The translations under genes and the position numbers were made by a program. The notes beneath the pieces are model-generated. The model was given only the letters and a program-made list of their open reading frames with translations. It had not been told where the DNA came from and ran no database searches. Shown here piece by piece: positions 35,411 to 44,427 of a stretch of 64,000 nt of DNA; positions within the stretch are counted from its first letter, which is position 1, and the number at the start of each line of letters is the position of its first letter. The stretch is taken from NCBI RefSeq assembly GCF_000619805.1, contig NZ_JHUV01000008.1, positions 186,001 through 250,000 of the forward strand. Direction: 5' to 3'. The DNA comes from Sulfurihydrogenibium subterraneum DSM 15120 (GTDB lineage Bacteria; Aquificota; Aquificia; Aquificales; Hydrogenothermaceae).

Positions 35411-36601
35411 TTACGCCCTCACTTGTAAGTATTCTACTAAATTATCTCTTGTTTCAACACCTTTTTCTAATCTTTCAACTCTATCGAAGGCTTTTATAAA
35501 TTCTTCTTCGTGTATTTCTCTTCCACCAAGACCGTATATAAAGTTATGAACAAGTGATCTATTTTGATTATGTAAAATAGCTGTACATACGTCTTTAAAT
35601 AATGGCCCACCGATACCATCAAATGAATCTGCCCTATCTAAAACTGCAATACCTTTTGCTTTAGATAAAGCCTGTGCTAACTCTTTTACAGGGAATGGTC
35701 TGTATAATCTAATTTTAATTGCCCCTACTTTTCTTCCCTGAGCTCTAAGAGTATTAACAGCATCTTTTAATGTCCCGAAAGATGATCCCATAGAAATACC
35801 AATGTACTCTGCATCTTCTGTCATATACTCTTCTATAAAGTCATAACGTTTACCGCTTATTGACTCAAATTCGTTAAATACTTCTCTTACTATATCGTAA
35901 ACTTTTAAGAAATCTACGTGTTGTTGATATTTACATTCAGTATAATAATCTGGCTGTGCTGTTGCACCATAAGTTACTGGTTTTGAGACATCTAATAAAG
36001 GATAAGGAATTCTATGTATTCCTGAAGGTCCAACAAACTCTCTTACAGTTTCATCATCAAATATTTCAACGTTTTCTATTGAGTGGGACACTATATAACC
36101 ATCGTAGTTAACAATTACAGGGAACATTGCTTTTTCTGCAATTTTTACTGACATTATAAGGTTATGATAAGCTTCCTGTGCATTTTCTGAGAATAGAGAT
36201 ATCCAGCCTGAATCTCTTGTAAGCATTGAGTCGCCATGATCACAGTGTATTGATAAAGGTGCTGATAAAGCCCTATTTACATCTATTAAAACGATAGGAA
36301 GTCTCATTCCAGAGGCTATATATAAGTTTTCTACCATGTAAGCAATTCCAGGACCTGCAGATGCAGTTATAACCCTTGCTCCAGCAGCAGCAGCACCTAT
36401 ACAAGCAGCCATAGCTGAGTGTTCACCTTCGACTGCAACCATATCAGTATCTACTTCACCATTTGCAACATACTCAGCAAAAAATCCCATAAGTTCTGTT
36501 TGAGGAGATATTGGATAAACTGCTGCAACATCAAAGTTGATTTGTCTCATAGCTTCAGCAGCAGCTTGGTTACCTGTTAACGCAATTACTTTTGTTGACA
36601 T
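35411..36601 (-). CDS. porA: 2-oxoacid:ferredoxin oxidoreductase alpha subunit (pyruvate type)
   Basis: 396 residues. Typical alpha blocks are GNQAAAEAMRQ, AAVYPISPQTELMGFF and ITASAGPGIAYMVE. It forms the substrate-binding half of the TPP site. The C-terminal transketolase-like domain (GSSFGTLKDAV; AVLDRADSF) is present. It lies between the delta and beta genes with short spacers. AGGAGG precedes the ATG. Length matches four-subunit Por enzymes. Confidence 0.9.
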   Translation of the reverse strand: MSTKVIALTGNQAAAEAMRQINFDVAAVYPISPQTELMGFFAEYVANGEVDTDMVAVEGEHSAMAACIGAAAAGARVITASAGPGIAYMVENLYIASGMRLPIVLIDVNRALSAPLSIHCDHGDSMLTRDSGWISLFSENAQEAYHNLIMSVKIAEKAMFPVIVNYDGYIVSHSIENVEIFDDETVREFVGPSGIHRIPYPLLDVSKPVTYGATAQPDYYTECKYQQHVDFLKVYDIVREVFNEFESISGKRYDFIEEYMTEDAEYIGISMGSSFGTLKDAVNTLRAQGRKVGAIKIRLYRPFPVKELAQALSKAKGIAVLDRADSFDGIGGPLFKDVCTAILHNQNRSLVHNFIYGLGGREIHEEEFIKAFDRVERLEKGVETRDNLVEYLQVRA

Positions 36602-36618
36602 ATTTAATCCTCCTAATA

Positions 36619-36924
36619 TTACTCAAGCTCTTTTAGTTTAATTTCCATTTCTGGAACCATTTCTAATGCATCGTAAGGACATTCTACTGCACATATTCCA
36701 CAACCTTTACAGTATTGAAAATCAGTTTCAAATCTTTGTTCTCTGTTAACAGGTATACTGTCATCAGGACAGAATATCCAGCAGATAAGACAGTTTGTAC
36801 ACTTTTCTGTATTCAAAACTGGTCTAAGCATTCTCCATGAGCCTGTATTGTTCATCATACTTGAACCAGCTTCTGAAACTATTGAACCTATAGGAATTTC
36901 AAACCACTTTTTTAACTGATACAT
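36619..36924 (-). CDS. porD: 2-oxoacid:ferredoxin oxidoreductase delta (ferredoxin-like) subunit
   Basis: 101 residues with two [4Fe-4S] motifs, CTNCLICWIFCP and CKGCGICAVECP. It carries electrons between ferredoxin and the TPP centre. The ATG at 36924 is preferred over an upstream TTG because AGGAGG is then well placed. It lies 17 bases before porA. N-terminal residues about 1-40 form the typical extension with WRMLRPVLN. Confidence 0.92.
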   Translation of the reverse strand: MYQLKKWFEIPIGSIVSEAGSSMMNNTGSWRMLRPVLNTEKCTNCLICWIFCPDDSIPVNREQRFETDFQYCKGCGICAVECPYDALEMVPEMEIKLKELE

Positions 36925-36946
36925 AATAATCAACCTCCTGTTTTAA

Positions 36947-37543
36947 TTAGGTTTTGTAAACCTCTTCGTATCCTCTTCTTAAAGCTTTTAAGTTTTGATC
37001 TAACACGTTTCTTAACTTAGAACTCGCACCAAAAGCATCTTTAATTTCTTCTTCTAAGGCTTCTAAATCAACTATACCTGTTGCTTTTGCTACAGCTCCT
37101 AAAACAGCAGTATTTGGTATATTTCTTCCAAACTCTTCCAGAGCTATTTTTGAAGCATCTACTATCCAAAGTTCATTATTTCCTATTCCTAAAATTTGTC
37201 TAACTTTTTCTGGTGGAAAGTTTGTATTTACAACGAAAACAGTATTTTCATCTGTTCCACTTACTATTATATCCCTTATAGTAAATATCAAAGAAGGATC
37301 TGTTATAATAACTACTTCTGGATTGTCAACAGGCGCTCTCGTATTTATAGGTTTATCAGATATTCTTGTTGAAACCTTAACAGGTGTTCCAGATCTTTCT
37401 AGTCCGAATTCTGGCATTGCTTGTCCGTATTTACCTCTAATAATTGCTGCAGAAGCAAGCATTTTAGCAGCAGTAACTGTTCCTTGTCCTCCTCTACCGT
37501 GCCATCTGATTTCTTTTGTAGCTTTATATGTTGCGGTTGTCAT
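36947..37543 (-). CDS. porG: 2-oxoacid:ferredoxin oxidoreductase gamma subunit
   Basis: 198 residues: EIRWHGRGGQGTVTAAKML at the N-terminus and YGQAMPEFGLERSGTPV are diagnostic of gamma subunits. It is first in the operon. AGGAGG precedes the ATG. The promoter and palindrome at 37565-37610 lie just upstream. Together with delta, alpha and beta it makes a complete four-subunit enzyme. Confidence 0.92.
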   Translation of the reverse strand: MTTATYKATKEIRWHGRGGQGTVTAAKMLASAAIIRGKYGQAMPEFGLERSGTPVKVSTRISDKPINTRAPVDNPEVVIITDPSLIFTIRDIIVSGTDENTVFVVNTNFPPEKVRQILGIGNNELWIVDASKIALEEFGRNIPNTAVLGAVAKATGIVDLEALEEEIKDAFGASSKLRNVLDQNLKALRRGYEEVYKT

Positions 37544-37564
37544 TGTAAAACCTCCTAAAATTTA

Positions 37565-37579
37565 TAAAACAGTGTTTTA
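37565..37579 (-). promoter_or_regulatory. palindromic operator upstream of porG
   Basis: A perfect inverted repeat TAAAAC-AGT-GTTTTA. It sits immediately downstream of the likely -10, where a repressor would block transcription. The same motif recurs before kor and mdh (see 40548-40596 and 46325-46366). Confidence 0.6.
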
Positions 37580-37581
37580 AT

Positions 37582-37610
37582 AATTTATCATTAAAACAAT
37601 AAAAAATCAA
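37582..37610 (-). promoter_or_regulatory. por operon promoter
   Basis: On the minus strand TTGATT (37605-37610) and TAAATT (37582-37587) are 17 bases apart, matching a housekeeping-sigma promoter reasonably. A second TATAAT at 37637-37642 is another -10 candidate. Confidence 0.45.
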
Positions 37611-37762
37611 CTTATTTCTTGGTCTTACGTATTAAAATTATAACCTATTTTTTCCTTGAAGTAATGATAAAAAGCATAAAAAAAAGTATTATCTTAAAAA
37701 AGATGATATTTTTTGAAAATAGAATATAATATAACGAGAAAACTATAAGATTTAAGAGAAAA

Positions 37763-37777
37763 CCCCCAGAAAGGGGG
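37763..37777 (-). terminator. intrinsic terminator of the kor operon
   Basis: CCCCC and GGGGG arms around AGAAA. On the minus strand the hairpin is followed by TTTTC. It lies 10 bases after the korB stop. Confidence 0.8.
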
Positions 37778-37787
37778 CTTTGATGTG

Positions 37788-38693
37788 TTATGGTCTATAT
37801 TTCTCTAAAATTTTATCCCAATCAGGATTATCAGAAGCACCGTATTTTTGTTTTAACGCCAAGACTTTATCTTCAAAAGTAGGCTTTTCTATCTTTAAGA
37901 ATATACCTAAAGGTACTTTTGCGTTTGGATCTTTATCGTGGTCTAATGCATGACTTGCAAGTTCAACCGCTTTTACATAATCTGAAGGATCGTGTCCTAA
38001 TTCTTTATTTATATCAATAGTTCTTCCTTTATAATATTGGAATGTATCAATTTTATTGAAAGTTGGACAAGGAGATAGTATATTAACAAATGAAAATCCT
38101 TTATGTTCAACAGCGGCTTGTAAAATTTCTGCTTCATGTTTTGGATTTCCTGAATATGTTTGAGCTACAAACGTTGCACCACAAGCAATAGCAAAAGCAA
38201 TTGTGTTTATAGGTTCTTCAATGTTTCCGTAAGGTGTTAAAGAACCTTTATATCCACTTCTTGAAGTGGGAGATTGTTGATTTTTAGTAAGAGCGTACAT
38301 TCTGTTATCCATACATATTACAGTTAAGTCAAAATTCTTTCTTGCAGCGTGAGGAAAGTGTTCCATACCTATAGAGAATAAGTCTCCATCACCAGCTGTA
38401 ACTACAACTGGAATTTCAGGCTTTGCAAGTCTTGCTCCTACTGCAGCTGGAATAGCTCTTCCGTGGCAAGTGTGCATACCAAAAGCGTTCATCCAAAGAG
38501 GCAATCTTGACGAACAACCAATTCCAGATACGAGAGTTAAAGCAGTTGGATCAAACTGTTCTTCACTAAAAACTTTGGCAAGTCCAGAAACGACACCAAA
38601 GTCTCCACAACCAGGACACCATGTAGGCTCAATATTACTTCTGTAGTCTTTTGGTTGTAGCTTTTCTTGTAGTTTTATAAACTGATATGACAT
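37788..38693 (-). CDS. korB: two-subunit 2-oxoacid:ferredoxin oxidoreductase, beta subunit (2-oxoglutarate type)
   Basis: 301 residues. TPP-binding blocks are WCPGCGDFGVVSGL, GDGDLFSIGMEHF and MDNRMYALTKNQQSPTS. This is the beta subunit of the short two-subunit class that includes Hydrogenobacter Kor. With korA it would carboxylate succinyl-CoA to 2-oxoglutarate in the reductive cycle. Substrate is inferred from that similarity. It follows korA by 25 bases with AGGAGG before the ATG. Confidence 0.87.
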   Translation of the reverse strand: MSYQFIKLQEKLQPKDYRSNIEPTWCPGCGDFGVVSGLAKVFSEEQFDPTALTLVSGIGCSSRLPLWMNAFGMHTCHGRAIPAAVGARLAKPEIPVVVTAGDGDLFSIGMEHFPHAARKNFDLTVICMDNRMYALTKNQQSPTSRSGYKGSLTPYGNIEEPINTIAFAIACGATFVAQTYSGNPKHEAEILQAAVEHKGFSFVNILSPCPTFNKIDTFQYYKGRTIDINKELGHDPSDYVKAVELASHALDHDKDPNAKVPLGIFLKIEKPTFEDKVLALKQKYGASDNPDWDKILEKYRP

Positions 38694-38718
38694 GATATTT
38701 ACCTCCTTTTAAAATTAA

Positions 38719-40506
38719 TTAAGCGTTTACTTTACTTCCAACTAACTCTTCTATTTTAGCTTCTATTTCAGCAGGTATGAATGGCTCTCCTCTGTAAATA
38801 TTGTACTGAACTGGTTTAACATCGGTATACATTCTAATAAATCTTGCAAACTGACCTGTGTAGTTAGCCTCAGGAACTAGAGCAATATCTGACATACTTG
38901 CAACTTTTTCAATAGCTTTTACAGGAACTGGATATAGTAATTTAGGATAGAGGGCAGCTATCTTGTATCCTTTCTTTCTTAACCTTTGGATTGCTTCTTT
39001 AGTAATTGATGCTGTTAGACCCCAAGCAATAACAGATATATCTGCTTTCTCCCCTTCTTGAAGATCTCCTAAATCCCATTCTAAAAGATGTTGATTTTCA
39101 TCTTCTATATTTTTTAACTTTCTAAATCTTTTTTCCATCATCATTACTCTAACATCAGGTCTTGTTCTTGGAGAGGAGTCTTCTCCGTGCTCTAATCCTG
39201 TTGCAGTATAAGGTTTAGGAGATACTTCTGGTGCAAGCATAGGAGATATTCCTGTATCTGTTACTTTATATCTGAGGAGTTCATCTAAGTTTACATCCAT
39301 ATCTTTAGTTATAAGAGGTCTATTTATAAGTCTAGATTGAATTTCTTTTATTTTAGGAGTAGAAATAGCTTCTGCCCTTAGAGATAATGAAGCATCTGTT
39401 AAGAATAAAACTGGACATTGGTACCTTTCTGCAAGGTTAAATGCTTCTATAGTCAAATAAAAGTTTTCTTCAACGTTAGTAGGAGCTATAACTATTCTTT
39501 GACCATCGCCGTGACCACCTATTGCTGCAGCATAGAGGTCTGCCTGGTCGTGTTTTGTAGGCATTCCTGTTGATGGTCCACCCCTTTGAACATCTACAAC
39601 CACACACGGAATTTCAGTCATTGAAGCAAGACCTATCAATTCCTGCATTAATGATATACCAGGTCCAGAAGTTGCTGTCATAGCTTTTACCCCGGAGAAG
39701 GAAGCACCTATCACTATCGCCATAGAAGATATTTCGTCCTCTGCTTGATAAACATAGCCGTTTGCCTTCAATATAATTTCAGATAAATAGTTACCTACCG
39801 TTGTAGCTGGTGTAATAGGATATGCTGCAAACACTTTACAACCTGCAACAGCTGCACCTAAAGCTATCGCTTCATTACCTTCTAATATAATAACATCTTT
39901 TTGTGGTCTTCTTTCTGGTAATCTGTAAGGGTCTACTTTTTTAATATTGTTTTTAACCCAGTTAATACCAGCATCTAAAGCTTTAAAGTTTAAATCAACT
40001 ACATCTTGTCCTTTTTTGGAGAATTTAGAAATAATTTGCTGTTTATAAACATCTATTGGAATATTAAATAATTCTGAAGCTGCTCCCAAGGCTACCATAT
40101 TTTTTGTTATGTATGCACCTACTTCTTCTTTTGCCAACTTAGACATAGGAACTGCATAAGCTATTACACCTTGTTTTTCTAACCAATCAAATTCAGGTTC
40201 AAAATCTCCACCTTCTGGACCATCCCATACTAAAACTGTTCCTGGCTTTAATAAGGGTTTATTTACTTCATATGCTTCACCATTAAATGCAAAAAGTATT
40301 TGAAATCCATCACCTTGAGATAATATCTTTTCATCAGACATTCTTACCTGTGAAAGCGCATATCCACCTTTAATCTCAGCTGGGAAGCTTTTAAATGTTA
40401 CAACCTCAAGCCCAAGGTAGGTAGCAGCTCTCATAGTAAAGTCACCTGCAGATATTACACCTTCTCCACCTTCACCTGCAAACTTAATTGTTAAATCAAA
40501 CGCCAT
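38719..40506 (-). CDS. korA: two-subunit 2-oxoacid:ferredoxin oxidoreductase, alpha (gamma-alpha fused) subunit
   Basis: 595 residues. About 1-190 form a gamma-like domain (IKFAGEGGEGVISAG) and the rest an alpha domain (GNEAIALGAAVAGCKVFAAYPITPATT, GVKAMTATSGPGISLM). The fused arrangement is characteristic of Kor-type enzymes and contrasts with the split por genes next door. It starts the kor operon, with AGGAGG nearby and a regulated promoter at 40546-40596. Confidence 0.9.
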   Translation of the reverse strand: MAFDLTIKFAGEGGEGVISAGDFTMRAATYLGLEVVTFKSFPAEIKGGYALSQVRMSDEKILSQGDGFQILFAFNGEAYEVNKPLLKPGTVLVWDGPEGGDFEPEFDWLEKQGVIAYAVPMSKLAKEEVGAYITKNMVALGAASELFNIPIDVYKQQIISKFSKKGQDVVDLNFKALDAGINWVKNNIKKVDPYRLPERRPQKDVIILEGNEAIALGAAVAGCKVFAAYPITPATTVGNYLSEIILKANGYVYQAEDEISSMAIVIGASFSGVKAMTATSGPGISLMQELIGLASMTEIPCVVVDVQRGGPSTGMPTKHDQADLYAAAIGGHGDGQRIVIAPTNVEENFYLTIEAFNLAERYQCPVLFLTDASLSLRAEAISTPKIKEIQSRLINRPLITKDMDVNLDELLRYKVTDTGISPMLAPEVSPKPYTATGLEHGEDSSPRTRPDVRVMMMEKRFRKLKNIEDENQHLLEWDLGDLQEGEKADISVIAWGLTASITKEAIQRLRKKGYKIAALYPKLLYPVPVKAIEKVASMSDIALVPEANYTGQFARFIRMYTDVKPVQYNIYRGEPFIPAEIEAKIEELVGSKVNA

Positions 40507-40545
40507 CGTAAATCCTCCTAATTAAATTTCACTTACTACTTAAAG

Positions 40546-40575
40546 AATATAACACTGTTTTAATCTCTGTGTCAA
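40546..40575 (-). promoter_or_regulatory. kor operon promoter
   Basis: On the minus strand a consensus TTGACA (40570-40575) precedes TATATT (40546-40551) by 18 bases, or TTATAT by 17. The spacer is filled by the palindrome at 40548-40562. Confidence 0.6.
40548..40562 (-). promoter_or_regulatory. palindromic operator 1 of kor
   Basis: TATAAC-ACT-GTTTTA on the plus strand, overlapping the -10 and spacer of the kor promoter. It shares AAAACAGTGTT with the por operator. Confidence 0.6.
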
Positions 40576-40581
40576 GAATTT

Positions 40582-40596
40582 TATAACGCTGTTATA
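40582..40596 (-). promoter_or_regulatory. palindromic operator 2 of kor
   Basis: TATAAC-GCT-GTTATA, with perfect six-base arms, just upstream of the -35. It is 34 bases from operator 1, centre to centre. Confidence 0.55.
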
Positions 40597-40633
40597 TTTT
40601 TAACTATGATTTTTATCTTATTCTATTGATTTA

Positions 40634-41518
40634 TCAAGTATTTCCTTTTAAAACTTTTTCAACAGTTTCCCCTATTATTGATGGGTTTTTAACAGTGATA
40701 ACGCCAGCTGATTCTAAGGCTTTGTACTTTTCTGCAGCTGTTCCTTTTCCTCCAGCTATTATAGCTCCCGCATGTCCCATTCTTTTTCCTGGTGGTGCTG
40801 TAACTCCTGCTATGTAAGCCACAACTGGTTTTTTAACGTAAGATTTTATAAATTCTGCTGCTTCTTCTTCTGCTGTTCCACCAATTTCTCCAATCATAAC
40901 GATAGCTTCTGTCTCTGGGTCGTCTTGAAACCATTTTAGTACATCTGCAAAAACTGTTCCCGGTATAGGGTCCCCCCCTATTCCTACTGCTGTTGACTGT
41001 CCTATTCCTCTTGTTGTAAGCTGGTAAGCAGCTTCATAGGTAAGTGTTCCACTTCTTGATACTATTCCAACGTTTCCTTTTTTAAATATATGTCCTGGCA
41101 TTATGCCTATTTTAGCTTCTTCTGGAGTTATAACGCCGGGACAGTTTGGTCCTATTAAAACTGTGTCTGGATAGTACTTTTTAATGTACTGCTTAACTGG
41201 AAGCATATCGTTTACAGGTATTCCTTCTGTTATACAGATAACAGTTTTTATTCCTGCGTCTACAGCTTCTAATATTGCATCTGCTGCAAATGGTGGTGGT
41301 ACGAAGATTAAAGAGCAATCAGCTCCCGTTTCTGATACTGCTTCTTTTACTGTATCAAAAACTGGAATTCCTTCTACATTTTCTCCTTTTTTTCCCGGTG
41401 TAACACCTGCTACTACTTGAGTTCCATATGCTTTACACTGTGTAGCGTGAAAAGACCCTTCTCTTCCTGTTATTCCTTGTACTACTACTTTTGTATTTTT
41501 ATTTACTAAAACGCTCAT
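40634..41518 (-). CDS. sucD: succinyl-CoA synthetase alpha subunit
   Basis: 294 residues. The CoA-binding Rossmann domain ([15 protein letters not shown]) is followed by the ligase domain with the phosphohistidine region [14 protein letters not shown]. In the reductive cycle it activates succinate to succinyl-CoA. It is the last gene of the mdh-fum-suc run, separated from sucC by a Uma2-like gene. Citryl-CoA synthetase is a related alternative in some Aquificota, but the length and sequence fit SucD. Confidence 0.93.
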   Translation of the reverse strand: MSVLVNKNTKVVVQGITGREGSFHATQCKAYGTQVVAGVTPGKKGENVEGIPVFDTVKEAVSETGADCSLIFVPPPFAADAILEAVDAGIKTVICITEGIPVNDMLPVKQYIKKYYPDTVLIGPNCPGVITPEEAKIGIMPGHIFKKGNVGIVSRSGTLTYEAAYQLTTRGIGQSTAVGIGGDPIPGTVFADVLKWFQDDPETEAIVMIGEIGGTAEEEAAEFIKSYVKKPVVAYIAGVTAPPGKRMGHAGAIIAGGKGTAAEKYKALESAGVITVKNPSIIGETVEKVLKGNT

Positions 41519-41532
41519 TTTAACCTCCTTGT

Positions 41533-42069
41533 TTAAATTATTTTAGACATATCTAAATTAATCTTACATTTTTGTAAGTCTACTTGATAAACTCCTTCAA
41601 AACCTTCAAAATCTTTTTTGTAAACATCTCCTTCAAGTTTGTAAACTCTAACTTTTTTCAACCCTTGAGGATAAACCAAAATGTAATACTTAACCTTTTC
41701 TCGTTGATATAACTCATATTTAATACGCTCATCCATTTTTACAGATGATGGTGAAACAATTTCAAATATGACATCTGGCACTAATGTTAATCTATCTTCA
41801 AGTTTTTGGCATACTATAACAGCATCAGGTCTAACTACTGTGTCTTGAGATATGTAATAATCTATATCAGCAAGTACCTCACATTCATTAGAACATTCTT
41901 CTAAGCTATTTCTAACTTGATAAATTATGTTAGTCAACACTCTTTGATGAATAATAGAAGGAGAAGCAAGGGCGTAAGGAATACCTTCTATGAGTTCCCA
42001 GTCTCCTTCCCATTTATCTCTCTCTTCAACCGTGTAGTAAGGAAGGTATTTATCTGTGAAATATCCCAT
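41533..42069 (-). CDS. Uma2/DUF820 family PD-(D/E)XK nuclease-like protein (between sucC and sucD)
   Basis: 178 residues. The family pattern is clear: [22 protein letters not shown] at the start, here seen as ELIEGIPY and ASPSIIHQ, then [20 protein letters not shown], and a Lys in the following helix. The Asp, Glu and Lys fit the nuclease core of DUF820. The biological role of Uma2 proteins is unknown. It lies 3 bases after sucC and 14 before sucD, so it is transcribed with central carbon genes. No terminal repeats are seen. Confidence 0.82.
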   Translation of the reverse strand: MGYFTDKYLPYYTVEERDKWEGDWELIEGIPYALASPSIIHQRVLTNIIYQVRNSLEECSNECEVLADIDYYISQDTVVRPDAVIVCQKLEDRLTLVPDVIFEIVSPSSVKMDERIKYELYQREKVKYYILVYPQGLKKVRVYKLEGDVYKKDFEGFEGVYQVDLQKCKINLDMSKII

Positions 42070-42072
42070 TTT

Positions 42073-43239
42073 TTACCCTTTGTTTGCAGCTTCCACTGCT
42101 TTTAAAGCTCCTTCCCACATTGTATCAGCAGTTATAAGTGGTAAACCTGACTCTTGGAGCATCTTTTTACCTAATTCTACGTTTGTTCCTTCCATTCTTA
42201 CTATAACAGGAACATTTATAGATACTTCTTTTGCAGCTGTAATGATACCTTCTGCAAGTCTATCACATCTTAAGATTCCACCGAAGATGTTTATAAAGAT
42301 TGCTTTTACGTTAGGGTCAGAGAGTATTATTTTAAATGCGTTTGCTATTTGTGTTGCGTTTGCAGACCCGCCTACATCAAGGAAGTTAGCTGGCTCTCCT
42401 CCTGCCAACTTAATTGTGTCCATTGTTGACATTGCAAGTCCTGCACCGTTAACCATACAAGCGATGTTTCCATCAAGTTTTATGTAATTAAGGTTAAACT
42501 TTTTAGCTTCTACTTCTAACGATGATATTTGGGTTGGATCATCCATCTCCATTATTTCTGGATGCCTAAACAGTCCGTTATCGTCAAAATCTATTTTTGC
42601 GTCTAAAATTACTAAATTACCATCTTTTGTAAGTACTAACGGGTTGATTTCTACCATTGAAGCGTCAAGCTCTATATAAATTTTGTATAAAGTCATGAAT
42701 AAGTTAGCTGCTTTGTTTAAAAGATTTTTAGGAAGTCCTAACTTTAAGGCTAACTCTCTTGCGTGATAACTTCTAAGTCCTATAAAAGGTTCTATTGTAT
42801 GGGTTATTATAGCTTCTGGGTTTGTTGCTGCAACTTCTTCTATTTCCATTCCACCTGCAGCTGAAACCATTATTATAGGCTTTGATTTACTTCTATCTAA
42901 TGTAATTGCTACGTAATATTCTTTATCAATAGCTGTTCCTTCTTCGATGTATAATCTGCTTACTGGTAAACCTTCAGGACCTGTTTGGAACGTAGCTAAC
43001 CTTTTTCCTAAAAGCTGAGATGCTATCTCTTGAACTTCTTCTATAGATTTTGCAAGTTTTACGCCTCCAGCTTTACCTCTTCCTCCTGCGTGGATTTGAG
43101 CTTTTACAACTACTGGCCAAGTTCCAAGCTCTTCAGCTGCTTCTACCGCTTCTTTTACATCAAAAGCTGGATAACCTCTTGGCACTGGAAGACCATACTT
43201 TCTAAAAATCTCTTTTGCCTGATGCTCGTGTACTTTCAT
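42073..43239 (-). CDS. sucC: succinyl-CoA synthetase beta subunit
   Basis: 388 residues. ATP-grasp domain with [21 protein letters not shown] at the N-terminus, here [30 protein letters not shown], and the C-terminal ligase domain [10 protein letters not shown]-like block [12 protein letters not shown]. It pairs with SucD. Nucleotide specificity (ATP or GTP) cannot be assigned by eye. AGGAGG precedes the ATG, 17 bases from fumB. Confidence 0.94.
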   Translation of the reverse strand: MKVHEHQAKEIFRKYGLPVPRGYPAFDVKEAVEAAEELGTWPVVVKAQIHAGGRGKAGGVKLAKSIEEVQEIASQLLGKRLATFQTGPEGLPVSRLYIEEGTAIDKEYYVAITLDRSKSKPIIMVSAAGGMEIEEVAATNPEAIITHTIEPFIGLRSYHARELALKLGLPKNLLNKAANLFMTLYKIYIELDASMVEINPLVLTKDGNLVILDAKIDFDDNGLFRHPEIMEMDDPTQISSLEVEAKKFNLNYIKLDGNIACMVNGAGLAMSTMDTIKLAGGEPANFLDVGGSANATQIANAFKIILSDPNVKAIFINIFGGILRCDRLAEGIITAAKEVSINVPVIVRMEGTNVELGKKMLQESGLPLITADTMWEGALKAVEAANKG

Positions 43240-43256
43240 CTGTTAACCTCCTGCTG

Positions 43257-43820
43257 TTATATTACTAATTTTCTGTATTTTTTTTGCCCTTCTTCAAAAA
43301 CATCACCACCGTAAATATCGTTTGCTACAATAACTGGAAAGTTTTCAAAGTAAAGTTTTCTAATAGCTTCAGGTCCTAAATCTTCGTAAGCAACCATCTC
43401 AACTTTTGTTATATGTTTTGACAGTAAAGCTGCAGTTCCGCCATACGCTGCAAAATAAACTGCTTTATACTTTTTCAAAGCTTCTTTTACTTCAGATCCT
43501 CTCCATCCTTTTCCTATTGTTCCTTTTAGACCAAGCTCTAAAAGTTTAGGAGTATATTTATCCATTCTATAGGCTGTAGTAGGTCCAGCTGAGCCTATAA
43601 CCTGTCCGGGCTTTGCAGGAGTAGGTCCAACGTAGTATATAATCTGACCTTTGATATCAAAAGGTAGTTTTCCAGTTTTTTCGTACTCTTCAAGCATTCT
43701 TTTGTGAGCTGCGTCTCTTGCGGTATAAACCCAACCAGTTATTAAAACTTTCTCTCCAGCTCTTAATGTTTCTATCACTTCATCTGTTAAAGGGGTAGTT
43801 ATTCTTTTTACATCACCCAT
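43257..43820 (-). CDS. fumB: class I fumarase, beta (C-terminal) subunit
   Basis: 187 residues. GEKVLITGWVYTARDAAHKR, here recognised by VYTARDAAHKRM, together with YVGPTPAKPGQVIGSAGPTT, marks the C-terminal half of iron-sulfur fumarases. With the alpha subunit it hydrates fumarate to malate, run in the reverse direction in this cycle. The ATG overlaps the Uma2-like stop by eight bases. The symbol follows two-subunit usage and not E. coli FumB. Confidence 0.9.
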   Translation of the reverse strand: MGDVKRITTPLTDEVIETLRAGEKVLITGWVYTARDAAHKRMLEEYEKTGKLPFDIKGQIIYYVGPTPAKPGQVIGSAGPTTAYRMDKYTPKLLELGLKGTIGKGWRGSEVKEALKKYKAVYFAAYGGTAALLSKHITKVEMVAYEDLGPEAIRKLYFENFPVIVANDIYGGDVFEEGQKKYRKLVI

Positions 43821-44427
43821 TTTCTTCTTCCTCTTTTATTAGTTTTTCTATATTCATTTTCAAGTTATCTAAAACTGGAATGTCGTAATTCCAATCAACA
43901 ATAAGCCATGGTTCATTCGGATGAGCTATCCATACTTTCTTATCCTGAGTAAATATCCATATAACTTTTTTAACTCCTACATTTAATAGATCTTGAGTTT
44001 TTTTATGAAAATAGTCTTGTGAATTTTCAAACTTTCTCAAGTCTGCTTTTGTATCTACTTCTATTACTAATTCAGGAGGAACGGGAATAAGTTTATTTTC
44101 TTTTAAATACGGTTTTATCTTTTCTTTTTCCCAAATTGCTATATCAAGGTTATACCAACTTTTTTTAGCAAACTTAAATCCTACTTCGTTTGAAAGAACT
44201 TCGTATTGTTTATTTAAACCTTTGAGTAAGAACTTTAAAATAATCTTTATCAACCATGCCTGTAATCCACTACTTCCCATAACCGCCTCTAATGAAATTT
44301 CTCCTTTTAGCACTTTATCATAGTCCTTGTAATAAATAGGGGAGCCATAACGCATCTCGTATATAAGAGCTCTGGGAATTCCTGTTTTTTTCTTATTTAA
44401 AAGTTTCTTTTTTGTAGAAACTTCCAT
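43813..44427 (-). CDS. Uma2/DUF820 family nuclease-like protein (between fumarase subunit genes)
   Basis: 204 residues. The family core is seen in NLDIAIWEKE, PPELVIEVDTKADL and the helix YFHKKTQDLLNVGVKKVIWIF, giving the Asp-Glu-x-Asp and Lys set of the DUF820 fold. It overlaps fumA by one base (TAATG) and fumB by eight, so it is translationally coupled between the two subunits of one enzyme. It is only distantly like the second Uma2 copy at 41533-42069. Role unknown. Confidence 0.8.
   Translation of the reverse strand: MEVSTKKKLLNKKKTGIPRALIYEMRYGSPIYYKDYDKVLKGEISLEAVMGSSGLQAWLIKIILKFLLKGLNKQYEVLSNEVGFKFAKKSWYNLDIAIWEKEKIKPYLKENKLIPVPPELVIEVDTKADLRKFENSQDYFHKKTQDLLNVGVKKVIWIFTQDKKVWIAHPNEPWLIVDWNYDIPVLDNLKMNIEKLIKEEEENG

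Noticed and set aside
40626-40637. TTGATTTATCAA palindrome near the sucD stop, resembling an Fnr box
   Set aside because: The spacer is two bases, not four, it overlaps the sucD stop, and no -10 hexamer lies 22 bases away in front of a gene.
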